A DNA stretch of 41,373 nucleotides from a virus, in IMG/VR virus record IMGVR_UViG_3300028388_002027, positions 1 to 41,373 of that record; one strand, 5' to 3'. Of this stretch, positions 20,649 through 28,027 are shown one piece after another; within the stretch, counting starts at the first letter, position 1; every line of letters starts with the position of its first letter. The notes below the pieces were generated by a model. That model was given only the letters and a program-made list of their open reading frames with translations, did no database searches and was not told the origin of the DNA. Made by a program: the position numbers and the translations under genes.

Positions 20649-22892
20649 ATGCCCCTCTTCTTCCTCGACACTGAGACCTACCAGGGAGATCCTGCAAAGG
20701 ATCTCCCCAAGGTGGGGCACTGGAAGTACAGCACCGGGGCTGAGATCACCCTGGCGGGGTATTTCTGGAACGGGACCGCCACGGTCTGGGATCTGCGTCA
20801 AGACGCCACCCCCGACGAGACCTTCGTCACGGCGGTCCAGAACCCGGAGCTGGTCAAGGTCGCGCACAACGCACCGTTCGACTACGTGATGGTCAAGAAC
20901 GCACTGCAGCTCGACACGGCCATCCAGCACTGGCACTGCACCTCAGTCCAGGCGCTTGCCCACGGCTTGCCTGGCAGCCTCGCTCAACTCGGCGAGGCGC
21001 TCGGGCTCGACGAGGACAAAGCCAAGATGAAGGACGGCAAGCGCCTGGTGCTGAACTTCTGCAAGCCCGCAGGAGACCACCGCAAGGCCGACCGCTATGA
21101 CCACACCAACCGTCCCGACGACTGGGAGCGGTTTGTGGAGTACTGCCGGCAAGACGTGGTCGCGCTGCGCGAGATCTACGATCGACTGCCGACGTGGAAC
21201 TACCCCGACAACCGCGACGAGGTCGAGCTGTGGCATCTCGACCAGAAGATCAACGAGACCGGGCTGCCGATCGACCTCGAGACCGTGAACAAAGTCATCG
21301 ATGTCGTCGACCGGGAGGCCGAGCGCCTACACGCGATCATGCGCGAAGTGACCGGCGGCGCTGTCGAGTCGGGCACCGCGGTCAAGCAGTTGAAGGACTG
21401 GATGGCCGCGCAGGGCGTCGAAACCGACAGCCTGGCGAAACCGGCCGTCAACGCGCTCCTGGCCGGCGAGCTGCCGGAGAGCGTGCGGCTCGCGCTCGAG
21501 ACCCGCCAGCAGGCAGGCAAGACGAGCACCGCCAAGTACATCAAGCTGAAAGAGGCCACCGACGCTGACGGCCGGCTCCGCGGCACGCTGCAGTTCTGCG
21601 GCGCGTCGAGGACTGGCCGCTGGGGTGGAAGGCTCTTCCAGCCACAGAACCTCCCACGGGGCAAGGTGAACGGCACCGTGGCCGCCGAGGCCTTCGCCGC
21701 CGGCATTGCCCACCTCTGTTACGCCGACCTGATGGAGGCGGCCAGCTCGGCGGTGCGCGGTATGATCTGCGCGCCGCCAGGCAAACGCCTTGCGGTCGCC
21801 GACCTGGCGAACATCGAGGGCCGGGTGCTGGCCTGGGTGGTTGAGGACGAGGAGAAGCTCGAGCGGTTCCGCGCGTACGACGCCGGCACCGGGGCGGATC
21901 TCTACAACGTCGCGTATACCGATACGTTCGGCGGTGATCCGTGGAACTGCACCAAGGCGCAGCGGACGGTCGGCAAGCCGATAGAGCTTGGCCTGGGCTA
22001 CGAGGGCGGCGTGGGCGCGTTCAACACGATGGCCGCCGTCTACGGGGTCAACCTGGACGACATCTACACTGAGATCTGGCCGACTGCGACCGAGGAGGAG
22101 CAGGAACGCGCTGAGTGGATGCTGCAGTTGATGCGCGGTAAGAAGGTGCTCTCGGAGATGACCGACGAGCAGATCCTCGGCGCCGACGTTGTCAAGCAGC
22201 GGTGGCGGGCCAAGAACCCCAAGGCCGTGCAGTTCTGGCGCGACATGCGCGACGCCACGACCGACGCGGTGCTGTCGGGCATCTCAACCAAGGTCGGTCG
22301 GGTGGTGGTCAGCAAGACGCACCACAGCGGAGCTGGCTACCTACTGATCCGACTGCCGTCAGGCCGGTTCCTGTCTTACCCTCACCCAGAAATCGTCTAC
22401 ACCCGCTACCAGGTGCGCGGCGTAGTCGAGGTCGACGGTGAGGCGCACCCGTTCCGCAACGAGTACCCGGTTTACAGTTGCCGCGAGGCCCGCAAGAGAA
22501 CCGAGGCCGACATCGCCGAGCGTTTCGGCGCGGAGGTGGATTGCACTGTTTGTGAGTTTTTTTGCGAAGCAGTGAAAACGTCGGCCTGCGTAACGTACAT
22601 GGGGCTCAATCAGCAGACCCGGCAGTGGGAACGGTTGACCAGCTACGGGGGCAAGTTCACTGAAAACATCTGCCAGGCGGTCGCCCGCGACGTGTTGGCG
22701 CACGGCATGAAGCTGGCCGATGCTGCCGGCTACAAGATCGTGACCACAGTGCATGACGAGATCGTCACCGAGATCAGCGAGGGTGAGCTGAACCACACCT
22801 ACCTCGAACAGCTCATGTCCGACAACCCGCCTTGGGCCGAGGGGCTCCCCTTAGCCGCCGAGGGCTACACCGCGAAGAGGTACAAAAAGTGA
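20649..22892 (+). CDS. DNA polymerase, family A, with 3'-5' exonuclease
   Basis: 747 residues. Exonuclease motifs: DTE at residues 7-9, HNAPFDY near 75, and YCRQDVVALREIYDRL near 160. Polymerase motifs: GASRTGRWGGRLFQPQNLPR near 318, motif A VADLANIEGRVLAW near 382, the O-helix region KAQRTVGKPIELGLGYEGG near 435, and motif C VHDEIV near 701. Motif A has DLANIEGR where bacterial Pol I has DYSQIELR, as in a phage subgroup of family A. It is the replicative polymerase. The stop overlaps the next gene's GTG. Confidence 0.95.
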   Translation: MPLFFLDTETYQGDPAKDLPKVGHWKYSTGAEITLAGYFWNGTATVWDLRQDATPDETFVTAVQNPELVKVAHNAPFDYVMVKNALQLDTAIQHWHCTSVQALAHGLPGSLAQLGEALGLDEDKAKMKDGKRLVLNFCKPAGDHRKADRYDHTNRPDDWERFVEYCRQDVVALREIYDRLPTWNYPDNRDEVELWHLDQKINETGLPIDLETVNKVIDVVDREAERLHAIMREVTGGAVESGTAVKQLKDWMAAQGVETDSLAKPAVNALLAGELPESVRLALETRQQAGKTSTAKYIKLKEATDADGRLRGTLQFCGASRTGRWGGRLFQPQNLPRGKVNGTVAAEAFAAGIAHLCYADLMEAASSAVRGMICAPPGKRLAVADLANIEGRVLAWVVEDEEKLERFRAYDAGTGADLYNVAYTDTFGGDPWNCTKAQRTVGKPIELGLGYEGGVGAFNTMAAVYGVNLDDIYTEIWPTATEEEQERAEWMLQLMRGKKVLSEMTDEQILGADVVKQRWRAKNPKAVQFWRDMRDATTDAVLSGISTKVGRVVVSKTHHSGAGYLLIRLPSGRFLSYPHPEIVYTRYQVRGVVEVDGEAHPFRNEYPVYSCREARKRTEADIAERFGAEVDCTVCEFFCEAVKTSACVTYMGLNQQTRQWERLTSYGGKFTENICQAVARDVLAHGMKLADAAGYKIVTTVHDEIVTEISEGELNHTYLEQLMSDNPPWAEGLPLAAEGYTAKRYKK

Positions 22893-23176
22893 GGGCAAAC
22901 GACAAACAAGTAGCCGGCCAGCATTACAAGGATATGGATATCGAGCCCTGGGATGTCATCGACACCTGGCCCATAGAACAGCGCATCGGCGCGTATCGAG
23001 CCGGGCTGCTCAAGTACACGATGCGTATGGGCAGTAAAGACGCACGGCTACAGGAGATCGAGAAAGCCGGGCATTACGCCGAGAAGCTCGCCGAGGTTTT
23101 ACGTGAGATACATCGCGTATCTGGCGTGCCCTACCCAGTAGATCTTGAAGACTTGGGGCAGGTAGACCACACATGA
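22889..23176 (+). CDS. DUF3310 protein
   Basis: 95 residues from the GTG at 22889 (GTGA overlap with the polymerase stop). It contains VAGQHYKDMDIEPWDVIDTW and later AYRAGLLKYTMRMGSKDARL, the HY...IEPxDVI and KYxxR pattern of the DUF3310/SaV-like family found beside phage replication genes. Function unsettled; sometimes labelled nucleotide kinase without firm evidence. No Walker motif is present here. Confidence 0.85.
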   Translation: MRANDKQVAGQHYKDMDIEPWDVIDTWPIEQRIGAYRAGLLKYTMRMGSKDARLQEIEKAGHYAEKLAEVLREIHRVSGVPYPVDLEDLGQVDHT

Positions 23177-23349
23177 AGATTTGGGTATTCACCGATGAGC
23201 AACTGCGCCTCGCCCTGCAAGAGTGGGGCACACATAACGGATCAATGCCAACCGAGGTCTCGGCTTTTTTCCAGAGCAAGGCCGCCAAAAAACACCTGCT
23301 GTGGGGAGACGACCGTGAGTTTAAAGCCGATGAGGGAGAGCACCGTTGA
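23173..23349 (+). CDS. Small hypothetical early protein
   Basis: 58 residues (MKIWVFTDEQLRLALQEWGT...), ATG overlapping the preceding stop as ATGA. Charged and helical, with SKAAKKHLLWGDD near the centre. It overlaps the VRR-NUC gene by 35 bases in another frame. Coupled start and coding-like sequence support it; function unknown. Confidence 0.6.
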   Translation: MKIWVFTDEQLRLALQEWGTHNGSMPTEVSAFFQSKAAKKHLLWGDDREFKADEGEHR

Positions 23350-23602
23350 AAAACTTTTTATCAAAGCTTGTCAGCAAAAAGGTGCGCTCTGCTGGAAGTT
23401 CTCAAGCCCCGGTCTATCCGGTGTGCCTGATCGCATCGTCCTTGCCCCCAAAGGCCGCGTGTTCTTCGTCGAACTCAAACGCCCCGGTGGCCGCGCCCGT
23501 CGACTACAGCGTTACGTCCACGGATTGCTCGAACGAATGGGACATGAAGTGCTGTTGATCGACGACCTGGAGAAAGTGCATGCCTTCGCGGCTCGACTTT
23601 GA
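23315..23602 (+). CDS. VRR-NUC domain nuclease
   Basis: 95 residues from the GTG at 23315, preceded by GGGGAGA; an ATG five codons later has a weaker site. The VRR-NUC core is visible: STVEKLFIKACQQKGALCWK, SGVPDRIVLAPKGRVFFVEL and KRPGGRARRLQRY, with catalytic Asp in VPDR and the ELK motif. Such small stand-alone nucleases of the PD-(D/E)XK class resolve branched DNA and are usually next to the SNF2-type helicase gene, as here. Confidence 0.9.
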   Translation: MSLKPMRESTVEKLFIKACQQKGALCWKFSSPGLSGVPDRIVLAPKGRVFFVELKRPGGRARRLQRYVHGLLERMGHEVLLIDDLEKVHAFAARL

Positions 23603-24995
23603 ACCTCGGGACTGGCAGCCGGCGGCGATCGACCATCTGATCCGCACGCCTAAAGCCGGGCTCTTCATGCGCCCCGGCATGGGCAAGACGCCGGTCACGC
23701 TTTACGCCATCCGGCAGCTGCTGGCCGCCCGTGCCATCAACCGGGTGTTGGTGCTCGCGCCCAAGCGCGTCGCTGACCTGGTCTGGCCGAAAGAGCTGGA
23801 CAAGTGGTCTTTCACAAAGGACATCTGCTACCGCAAGCTTGGCGCGGACTGGCGGCACCGCCTGACGCAGCCCACCGAGGCGCAGATCGACATCGCCTCG
23901 TTCGAGAAGGTGGCGAGCAGGACGGTACGCAGGAAGGGCCGCGAGGATCACTACCCCGGTTTGGTCGAGCTGTGGCAGCGGGCCAAACATTGGCCGTACG
24001 ACTTGGTCGTGATCGACGAGAGCACGCGGGTCAAGAACCACAGCGCAGCGGTCTTTAAGGCGTTGAAAAAGACGGTCAACGTCACCGATCGCATTGCCAT
24101 CTTGACCGGGTCGTTCATCAGTCGAGATGTGCAGGACGCCTGGGCGCAGATCTACCTGCTGGACCGTGGCAAACGGCTCGGAGAGAACGTCACGCGGTTC
24201 CGTGAACGGTACTGCTACCGGGATCACTTCAACCAGTGGCACGCCCACCCTGGCGCCGAGAACGAGGTCACAGACCTGGTTTCCGACATCTGCCTGTCGA
24301 TGCGCCTCGAGGATTACGTGGACATCGAGCAGCCGCAGGAGATCGACATACCGGTCTACCTGACCGACGACCTGGCGCAGCAGTACCGGGAGTTCGAGCG
24401 CGAGATGTTGATGGAACTTGGCGGCGGGCAGACGGTGGCGGCCAACGCGGCGGTGCTTTCCGGCAAGTGCCGCCAGTTCGCCAACGGCGCGATGTACCTG
24501 ACCGATGAGAACGGTCAGCCGTCCCGTGAGTGGCGCGCCGTTCACGACCTCAAGCTTGAGGCTCTGGAAGAACTGGTGGAAGAAGTCGCCGAGCCGGTGG
24601 TCATCAGCTACGCCTACCAGCCTGATCTCGAACGATTGCGGAAGCTCTACCCGAAAGCGTTGACGCCGCATGACGACGACTTTCTCGACCGGTGGCAGCG
24701 CGGGCAAAGCGACGTGTTGTTACTGCACCCTAAGAGCGCGGCGCACGGCCTGGATGGCCTACAGGACCGCTGCCGCACGGTCATCGTGTATTCCGGCGAG
24801 TGGTCGTACGAGCTTTACGACCAGCTTATCGAGCGGGTCGGCCCGACTAGGCAGCTGCAAAGCGGCCACCCCCGGTCGGTCTTCGTCTACCGCCTGGTTG
24901 TCGAAGGCACCGTCGACGAGCTGATCTGCGAGCGGTGGCGTACGCGGGAAAGCATTCACGACATTTTGATGCGCGGGCTGCGGAGGGCCGCATGA
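23580..24995 (+). CDS. SNF2-family DEAD-box-like helicase
   Basis: 471 residues. Motif I GLFMRPGMGKTPVTLY near residue 30, motif Ia VLVLAPKRVADLVWP near 60, motif II DLVVIDESTRVKNHS near 143, motif III AILTGSF near 180, and C-terminal VLLLHPKSAAHGLDGLQDRC and QLIERVGPTRQL near 385-425 for motifs V-VI. Catalytic residues look intact. It probably remodels branched DNA or moves along duplex DNA in phage replication together with the VRR-NUC nuclease, whose gene it overlaps by 23 bases. Confidence 0.92.
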   Translation: MPSRLDFEPRDWQPAAIDHLIRTPKAGLFMRPGMGKTPVTLYAIRQLLAARAINRVLVLAPKRVADLVWPKELDKWSFTKDICYRKLGADWRHRLTQPTEAQIDIASFEKVASRTVRRKGREDHYPGLVELWQRAKHWPYDLVVIDESTRVKNHSAAVFKALKKTVNVTDRIAILTGSFISRDVQDAWAQIYLLDRGKRLGENVTRFRERYCYRDHFNQWHAHPGAENEVTDLVSDICLSMRLEDYVDIEQPQEIDIPVYLTDDLAQQYREFEREMLMELGGGQTVAANAAVLSGKCRQFANGAMYLTDENGQPSREWRAVHDLKLEALEELVEEVAEPVVISYAYQPDLERLRKLYPKALTPHDDDFLDRWQRGQSDVLLLHPKSAAHGLDGLQDRCRTVIVYSGEWSYELYDQLIERVGPTRQLQSGHPRSVFVYRLVVEGTVDELICERWRTRESIHDILMRGLRRAA

Positions 24996-25144
24996 GACCG
25001 ACGTTCGAGGACGCTCTACGCAAACTGCGCATGGCAGGCAACCGTGATCAGCAGCTCAAGTTGATCGAGTTCTACTACCAAACGTGTGGACGTCGCTTCG
25101 CCCAGCGCCTCGAGAAAGCAATGCGTGTCCGCGGTTATCAATAG
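24992..25144 (+). CDS. Small hypothetical early protein
   Basis: 50 residues from the ATG at 24992, overlapping the helicase stop (ATGA). It is basic and helical (MRPTFEDALRKLRMAGNRDQ, later RRFAQRLEKAMRVRGYQ), which may suit nucleic-acid binding. Not recognised. Confidence 0.62.
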   Translation: MRPTFEDALRKLRMAGNRDQQLKLIEFYYQTCGRRFAQRLEKAMRVRGYQ

Positions 25145-25153
25145 GAGACCCAC

Positions 25154-25465
25154 ATGGGCAACACCCCGCAACCGGCCAAGTACAAGACTGGTGATACGAA
25201 AGGCCGCTTGACTGTCGTACGCCCGTTGAAACGAGATGTTTACCACCCGGTGACTGGCCGCCACCAGGCCAAACCCATCTGGTGGTACGAGTGCCGATGC
25301 AGCTGTGGCAACACGGTGGTCTGCTCTCAGTCGTTGCTGAATGACGGTAGAAAGACACCAAAGTGCCCGGAATGCAACAAGGACAGCAAGTCGCGAAAAC
25401 TCTCGGCGCGCTACCGCAAGGCAGCCGAGCCAGCACCTGACTTCGCCACTATGAGGCTGCGGTGA
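25154..25465 (+). CDS. Zinc-ribbon protein
   Basis: 103 residues with GGAGA upstream of the ATG. CRCSCGNTVVC and, 20 residues on, KCPECNKDS supply two pairs of cysteines for a zinc ribbon, preceded by KGRLTVVRPLKRD and PIWWYECRC, a layout I know from small phage DNA-binding proteins of unknown role. Transcription-related function is possible. Its stop overlaps the next ATG. Confidence 0.75.
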   Translation: MGNTPQPAKYKTGDTKGRLTVVRPLKRDVYHPVTGRHQAKPIWWYECRCSCGNTVVCSQSLLNDGRKTPKCPECNKDSKSRKLSARYRKAAEPAPDFATMRLR

Positions 25466-25548
25466 TGTACGAAACGCTGATCGGACTGGGGTTCTTTGTA
25501 GCAGCGGCGGTCGCAGTGATAGCGGCTAAGGGTGAGCGTGATGACTAG
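25465..25548 (+). CDS. Tiny membrane peptide
   Basis: 27 residues (MYETLIGLGFFVAAAVAVIA then AKGERDD): one hydrophobic segment with a short charged tail. The start is coupled to the previous stop (TGATG) and its own stop overlaps the next gene by eight bases. Function unknown. Confidence 0.5.
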   Translation: MYETLIGLGFFVAAAVAVIAAKGERDD

Positions 25549-25708
25549 CGGACAAGAATTGATGCGCCGGGTGCTGGAGTTGGAGACCGAGAACGAGCGG
25601 CTGCGTGAGTTGATGCGAAAAACGTTTAATCGATGCGCCGACGTTGGTTTTGATATGGAACTTCCACGGGAGTTCTGCGAGGAAGCACTGCGCGGCGAGG
25701 GGGAGTGA
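25541..25708 (+). CDS. Small coiled-coil protein with ENERLRE and ALRGEGE modules
   Basis: 55 residues starting MTSGQELMRRVLELETENER. It has a short leucine-zipper-like helix and ends EEALRGEGE. Both modules recur in the following genes, and the DNA encoding them is repeated, so these small genes are mosaics of shared segments. Coupled to its neighbours by overlaps. No function assigned. Confidence 0.6.
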   Translation: MTSGQELMRRVLELETENERLRELMRKTFNRCADVGFDMELPREFCEEALRGEGE

Positions 25709-25944
25709 TGGACCGATACGTAGTTGAATACGAAGGCGTCAACTTCGAGCTTCACGGGGTCGGCGCAAAAGCAGTAAGAGCTTTGGTAGATGAAATCGTG
25801 GAACTCCGCACCGAGAACGAGCGGCTGCGCGCTGAAAGCGAACGCCGCAAACATGAGCTTTTGCACATGCACCGATGCTGCCAAGAACAAACAGCAGAAA
25901 ACGAGCGGCTGCGTGAGTTGGTAAAAAATACCGTTGTTCAGTGA
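25708..25944 (+). CDS. Coiled-coil protein with two ENERLR modules
   Basis: 78 residues from the ATG at 25708 (TGATG overlap). N-terminal part MDRYVVEYEGVNFELHGVGA, then VELRTENERLRAESERRKHE and QEQTAENERLRELVK: two copies of the coiled-coil module found in the preceding gene. Probably a small oligomeric early protein; role unknown. Confidence 0.65.
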   Translation: MDRYVVEYEGVNFELHGVGAKAVRALVDEIVELRTENERLRAESERRKHELLHMHRCCQEQTAENERLRELVKNTVVQ

Positions 25945-25956
25945 GATTTAGCAACA

Positions 25957-26094
25957 ATGAAAGACGCAGAACGGTATCGTTGGGTTGTCGAAAATTGTAT
26001 GTGCTACGACCCCAAAGGTCGCGGTGTGATAATGCGACCAAAAGATCCTGGCGAAATCACAATCGATGAAGCCCTGCGCGGCGAGGGGGAGTGA
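25957..26094 (+). CDS. Small hypothetical protein ending in ALRGEGE
   Basis: 45 residues (MKDAERYRWVVENCMCYDPK...), ending IDEALRGEGE like the gene at 25541. DAERYRWVVEN is a pattern seen in small phage proteins of the Ead/Ea22 type. It is followed by an overlapping ATG that opens only a nine-codon frame, MDRRRDNVS, a truncated copy of the start of the gene at 25708. It is the last plus-strand gene. Confidence 0.6.
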   Translation: MKDAERYRWVVENCMCYDPKGRGVIMRPKDPGEITIDEALRGEGE

Positions 26095-26222
26095 TGGACC
26101 GACGCAGAGATAACGTCAGTTGATTGATTTTATTAAGCGATAAATAGCGTCAGTCAGTTAATCTTATTGCGCTGGATTAATCGCTGAAACCGGAATCGAA
26201 CCGACGTGGGCGGATTTAAACG
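26095..26222. other. Gap between convergent early and late blocks
   Basis: 128 bases where the rightward early operon meets the leftward tail genes. It holds a degenerate direct repeat (CGTCAGTTGATTGATTTTAT / CGTCAGTCAGTTAATCTTAT) and a tRNA T-arm-like segment near 26184-26205. No strong intrinsic terminator is visible. Confidence 0.55.
26184..26206 (-). other. tRNA T-arm-like segment
   Basis: The minus strand reads GTCGG, loop TTCGATT, CCGGT, then TTCAGCG: a canonical T-loop and a five-pair stem using two G-U pairs. No matching acceptor, D or anticodon arms lie within tRNA distance upstream, so this is not a complete tRNA gene. It could be a chance match, or a tRNA 3'-end fragment of the type found at phage attachment sites, but no integrase gene is present. 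Confidence 0.3.
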
Positions 26223-27716
26223 TTAAACGTAGCCGACATCTTCGCCCGGATAATACACAAGAACATCGTTCCCCGGATCCCAGCCAATGCCTTGCGGGAA
26301 CATATCTGCGGCACTTGAGTTAGAAAAAGATGACAGATCAGGTAGAGCAAGCGTCGCCCCAAAAGGCGAAACGACAGTTCTAGACCAAGCAGTTGAAGAC
26401 CCGTTGAAATAAGGTTTTATGACAAGACAAACGCCGCTCAAGCCTAGCAGTGAGACCCAACAATCAGTTCTATTCTGGTCGCCTGTTTCGGTATCTGACA
26501 CTAAAGTCTCGCCAAGAGCTGGCACTGTACCTGAAGGGCAGAATAATCCTGAATATTCCTCACTCTTGTCGGTGCTGTAGCTTCGCGTGCGTGAATACTG
26601 ATTGTTTATTGAAACACCGCCAACATTAACGGCCCCGCCTTTTACTATCTGGTTGCTAGAAGTTCCAGAAAATTCAAAAGTTTGACCATTAGCACTTGGG
26701 TAGTAATTAGAAACTAAGCTAGCAGACGATATATTTTCGTCTCTGTTTGTCTGTGTAATGTATTGAATCACGTCGTTGTTGTCATAAAAAACCCCGACTT
26801 TTGCTTCAACATTGTCTTTTATCGTTTTATTGCCCGATAAAGAATCCTCGTACCATTCATCAGGCGCGCCATTTTTCACGATGCCCCAATCGTCATTTCC
26901 GAACGAAATGGTGTAACAAGTCGCCAAAAATGGTGGGTCGTCCATGTTCGAGGGAGATCGTGAATCCACTACCTCTTCCTCGTGCAACGTGCTGAACGTC
27001 GCAATCGTATTGCTAGAAACGCTTATCCCTTGCCCAATAGAACCTGGCACAAGACTGCCGGTGCCTGCAATAGTCAGCTCATAAACGTCTGACAGACGCG
27101 ACCCACCTGGGCGCGTTGTCGAGCCTGCGTACTTTATGAACCTATAGCGGTCAGCATACGCTGTTCCTTCAATATACCTTTCCGTGTACATCAGTATCTT
27201 GTCGCAGGCAGAATTTTGCAGGAATTGCGTCAAATAATAATTGTTGGCAGCCAGCGTCCCATTATCGGATGGGGTGAGCGTCGTCGAGAATAATTCAATG
27301 TCACATGATAAATCAGGGGCAGGCTTTCCGTAGTATAAGCGACCAAAAACGCCTTTTAGTCTCAACACCGGGCTGGTTGTTGATCCAGTGCTTTCAATTA
27401 TCCATGGCGTTCCAGCCGGATCGCAATACAAGAACCAGCGGCGGCTAGATATTCTCTGACCGCTGACATGCCTGCCGTTTCGGATCAAATAAGGCAGCCA
27501 TTGTTGACCGCTTGCTGTGTCATGTGCTTGTTCTGCAGCCGTTCGTGTTGGCGCGTTGGCGGCCCCGACAGAGTTATATAAAGCCTGCGCGTCAGCAGAC
27601 GGAGTAAATAGAAACGGGTCATACGTCATTGTGTCGCCGTTCGGCAGGGTTAGCGTCGTTTCTCTCACAAACCCATGAAAAGGGCAGCCAATGGCGTTGA
27701 ACTTTCGAAGGCGCAT
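26223..27716 (-). CDS. Putative tail tip or receptor-binding protein
   Basis: 497 residues, ATG at 27716 just after the previous stop; a later Met (MTYDPFLFTP) is possible. It is beta-rich with many Ser, Thr, Asn and Gly and no helices of note (VSGQRISSRRWFLYCDPAGT, then DAGTPWIIESTGS-like segments). Last gene of the late block after the hub-like gene, where siphoviruses encode central tip or host-contact proteins. No named family recognised. Confidence 0.7.
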   Translation of the reverse strand: MRLRKFNAIGCPFHGFVRETTLTLPNGDTMTYDPFLFTPSADAQALYNSVGAANAPTRTAAEQAHDTASGQQWLPYLIRNGRHVSGQRISSRRWFLYCDPAGTPWIIESTGSTTSPVLRLKGVFGRLYYGKPAPDLSCDIELFSTTLTPSDNGTLAANNYYLTQFLQNSACDKILMYTERYIEGTAYADRYRFIKYAGSTTRPGGSRLSDVYELTIAGTGSLVPGSIGQGISVSSNTIATFSTLHEEEVVDSRSPSNMDDPPFLATCYTISFGNDDWGIVKNGAPDEWYEDSLSGNKTIKDNVEAKVGVFYDNNDVIQYITQTNRDENISSASLVSNYYPSANGQTFEFSGTSSNQIVKGGAVNVGGVSINNQYSRTRSYSTDKSEEYSGLFCPSGTVPALGETLVSDTETGDQNRTDCWVSLLGLSGVCLVIKPYFNGSSTAWSRTVVSPFGATLALPDLSSFSNSSAADMFPQGIGWDPGNDVLVYYPGEDVGYV

Positions 27717-27717
27717 A

Positions 27718-28026
27718 TTATGGACTTGGGTCCAAGTGAACGACCTCTACCGTGTCGCTGTTGGCGTCTAGGTATTCTGTAGTTGCTGGATATTCCAGAA
27801 CAAAGAAACCGTCACTACTCGTTAAATTGTAAAAAGTCGCACCAGTGTATGCCTGTTCGGTCAATGGCGACGCAATACCGCCACCACCTGTGCTAGTTTC
27901 GTTTGCGGTCGGCAACCCTTCAGAAGTCGCAATTCCGATTGCATCACGTTCGGGTGCCGGATCCAGCCGCCCGCGACCGCGTGACGTGTTAATAAAGCGT
28001 TTTAGCTGATCGGATAAATTCGCCAT
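27718..28026 (-). CDS. Small tail-tip-associated protein
   Basis: 102 residues starting MANLSDQLKRFINTSRGRGR, with a Gly/Ser/Thr-rich centre and a beta-like C-terminal part (GFFVLEYPATTEYLDAN). Lies one base after the tip gene's end and two bases before the next start, so clearly cotranscribed. Probably a virion component linking hub and tip; inference from position. Confidence 0.65.
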   Translation of the reverse strand: MANLSDQLKRFINTSRGRGRLDPAPERDAIGIATSEGLPTANETSTGGGGIASPLTEQAYTGATFYNLTSSDGFFVLEYPATTEYLDANSDTVEVVHLDPSP

Positions 28027-28027
28027 A

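Larger units (their letters stand above)
25672..26106 (+). repeat. Duplicated 3'-end/5'-start segment in the small early genes
   Basis: A segment of about 35 bases beginning GAAGCACTGCGCGGCGAGGG (25682 onward) and running through a stop and the start ATGGACCGA recurs nearly unchanged from about 26069. ACCGAGAACGAGCGGCTGCG and close variants occur at about 25583, 25808 and 25897. These shared blocks could promote shuffling of small genes. Confidence 0.8.

Noticed and set aside
23475-24707. 410-codon minus-strand frame opposite the helicase gene
   Set aside because: Antisense shadow of a clear SNF2-type helicase and VRR-NUC gene; no recognisable domain.
26150-26300. Complete tRNA gene
   Set aside because: Only a T-arm-like portion is present; acceptor, D and anticodon arms cannot be built at the right distances.
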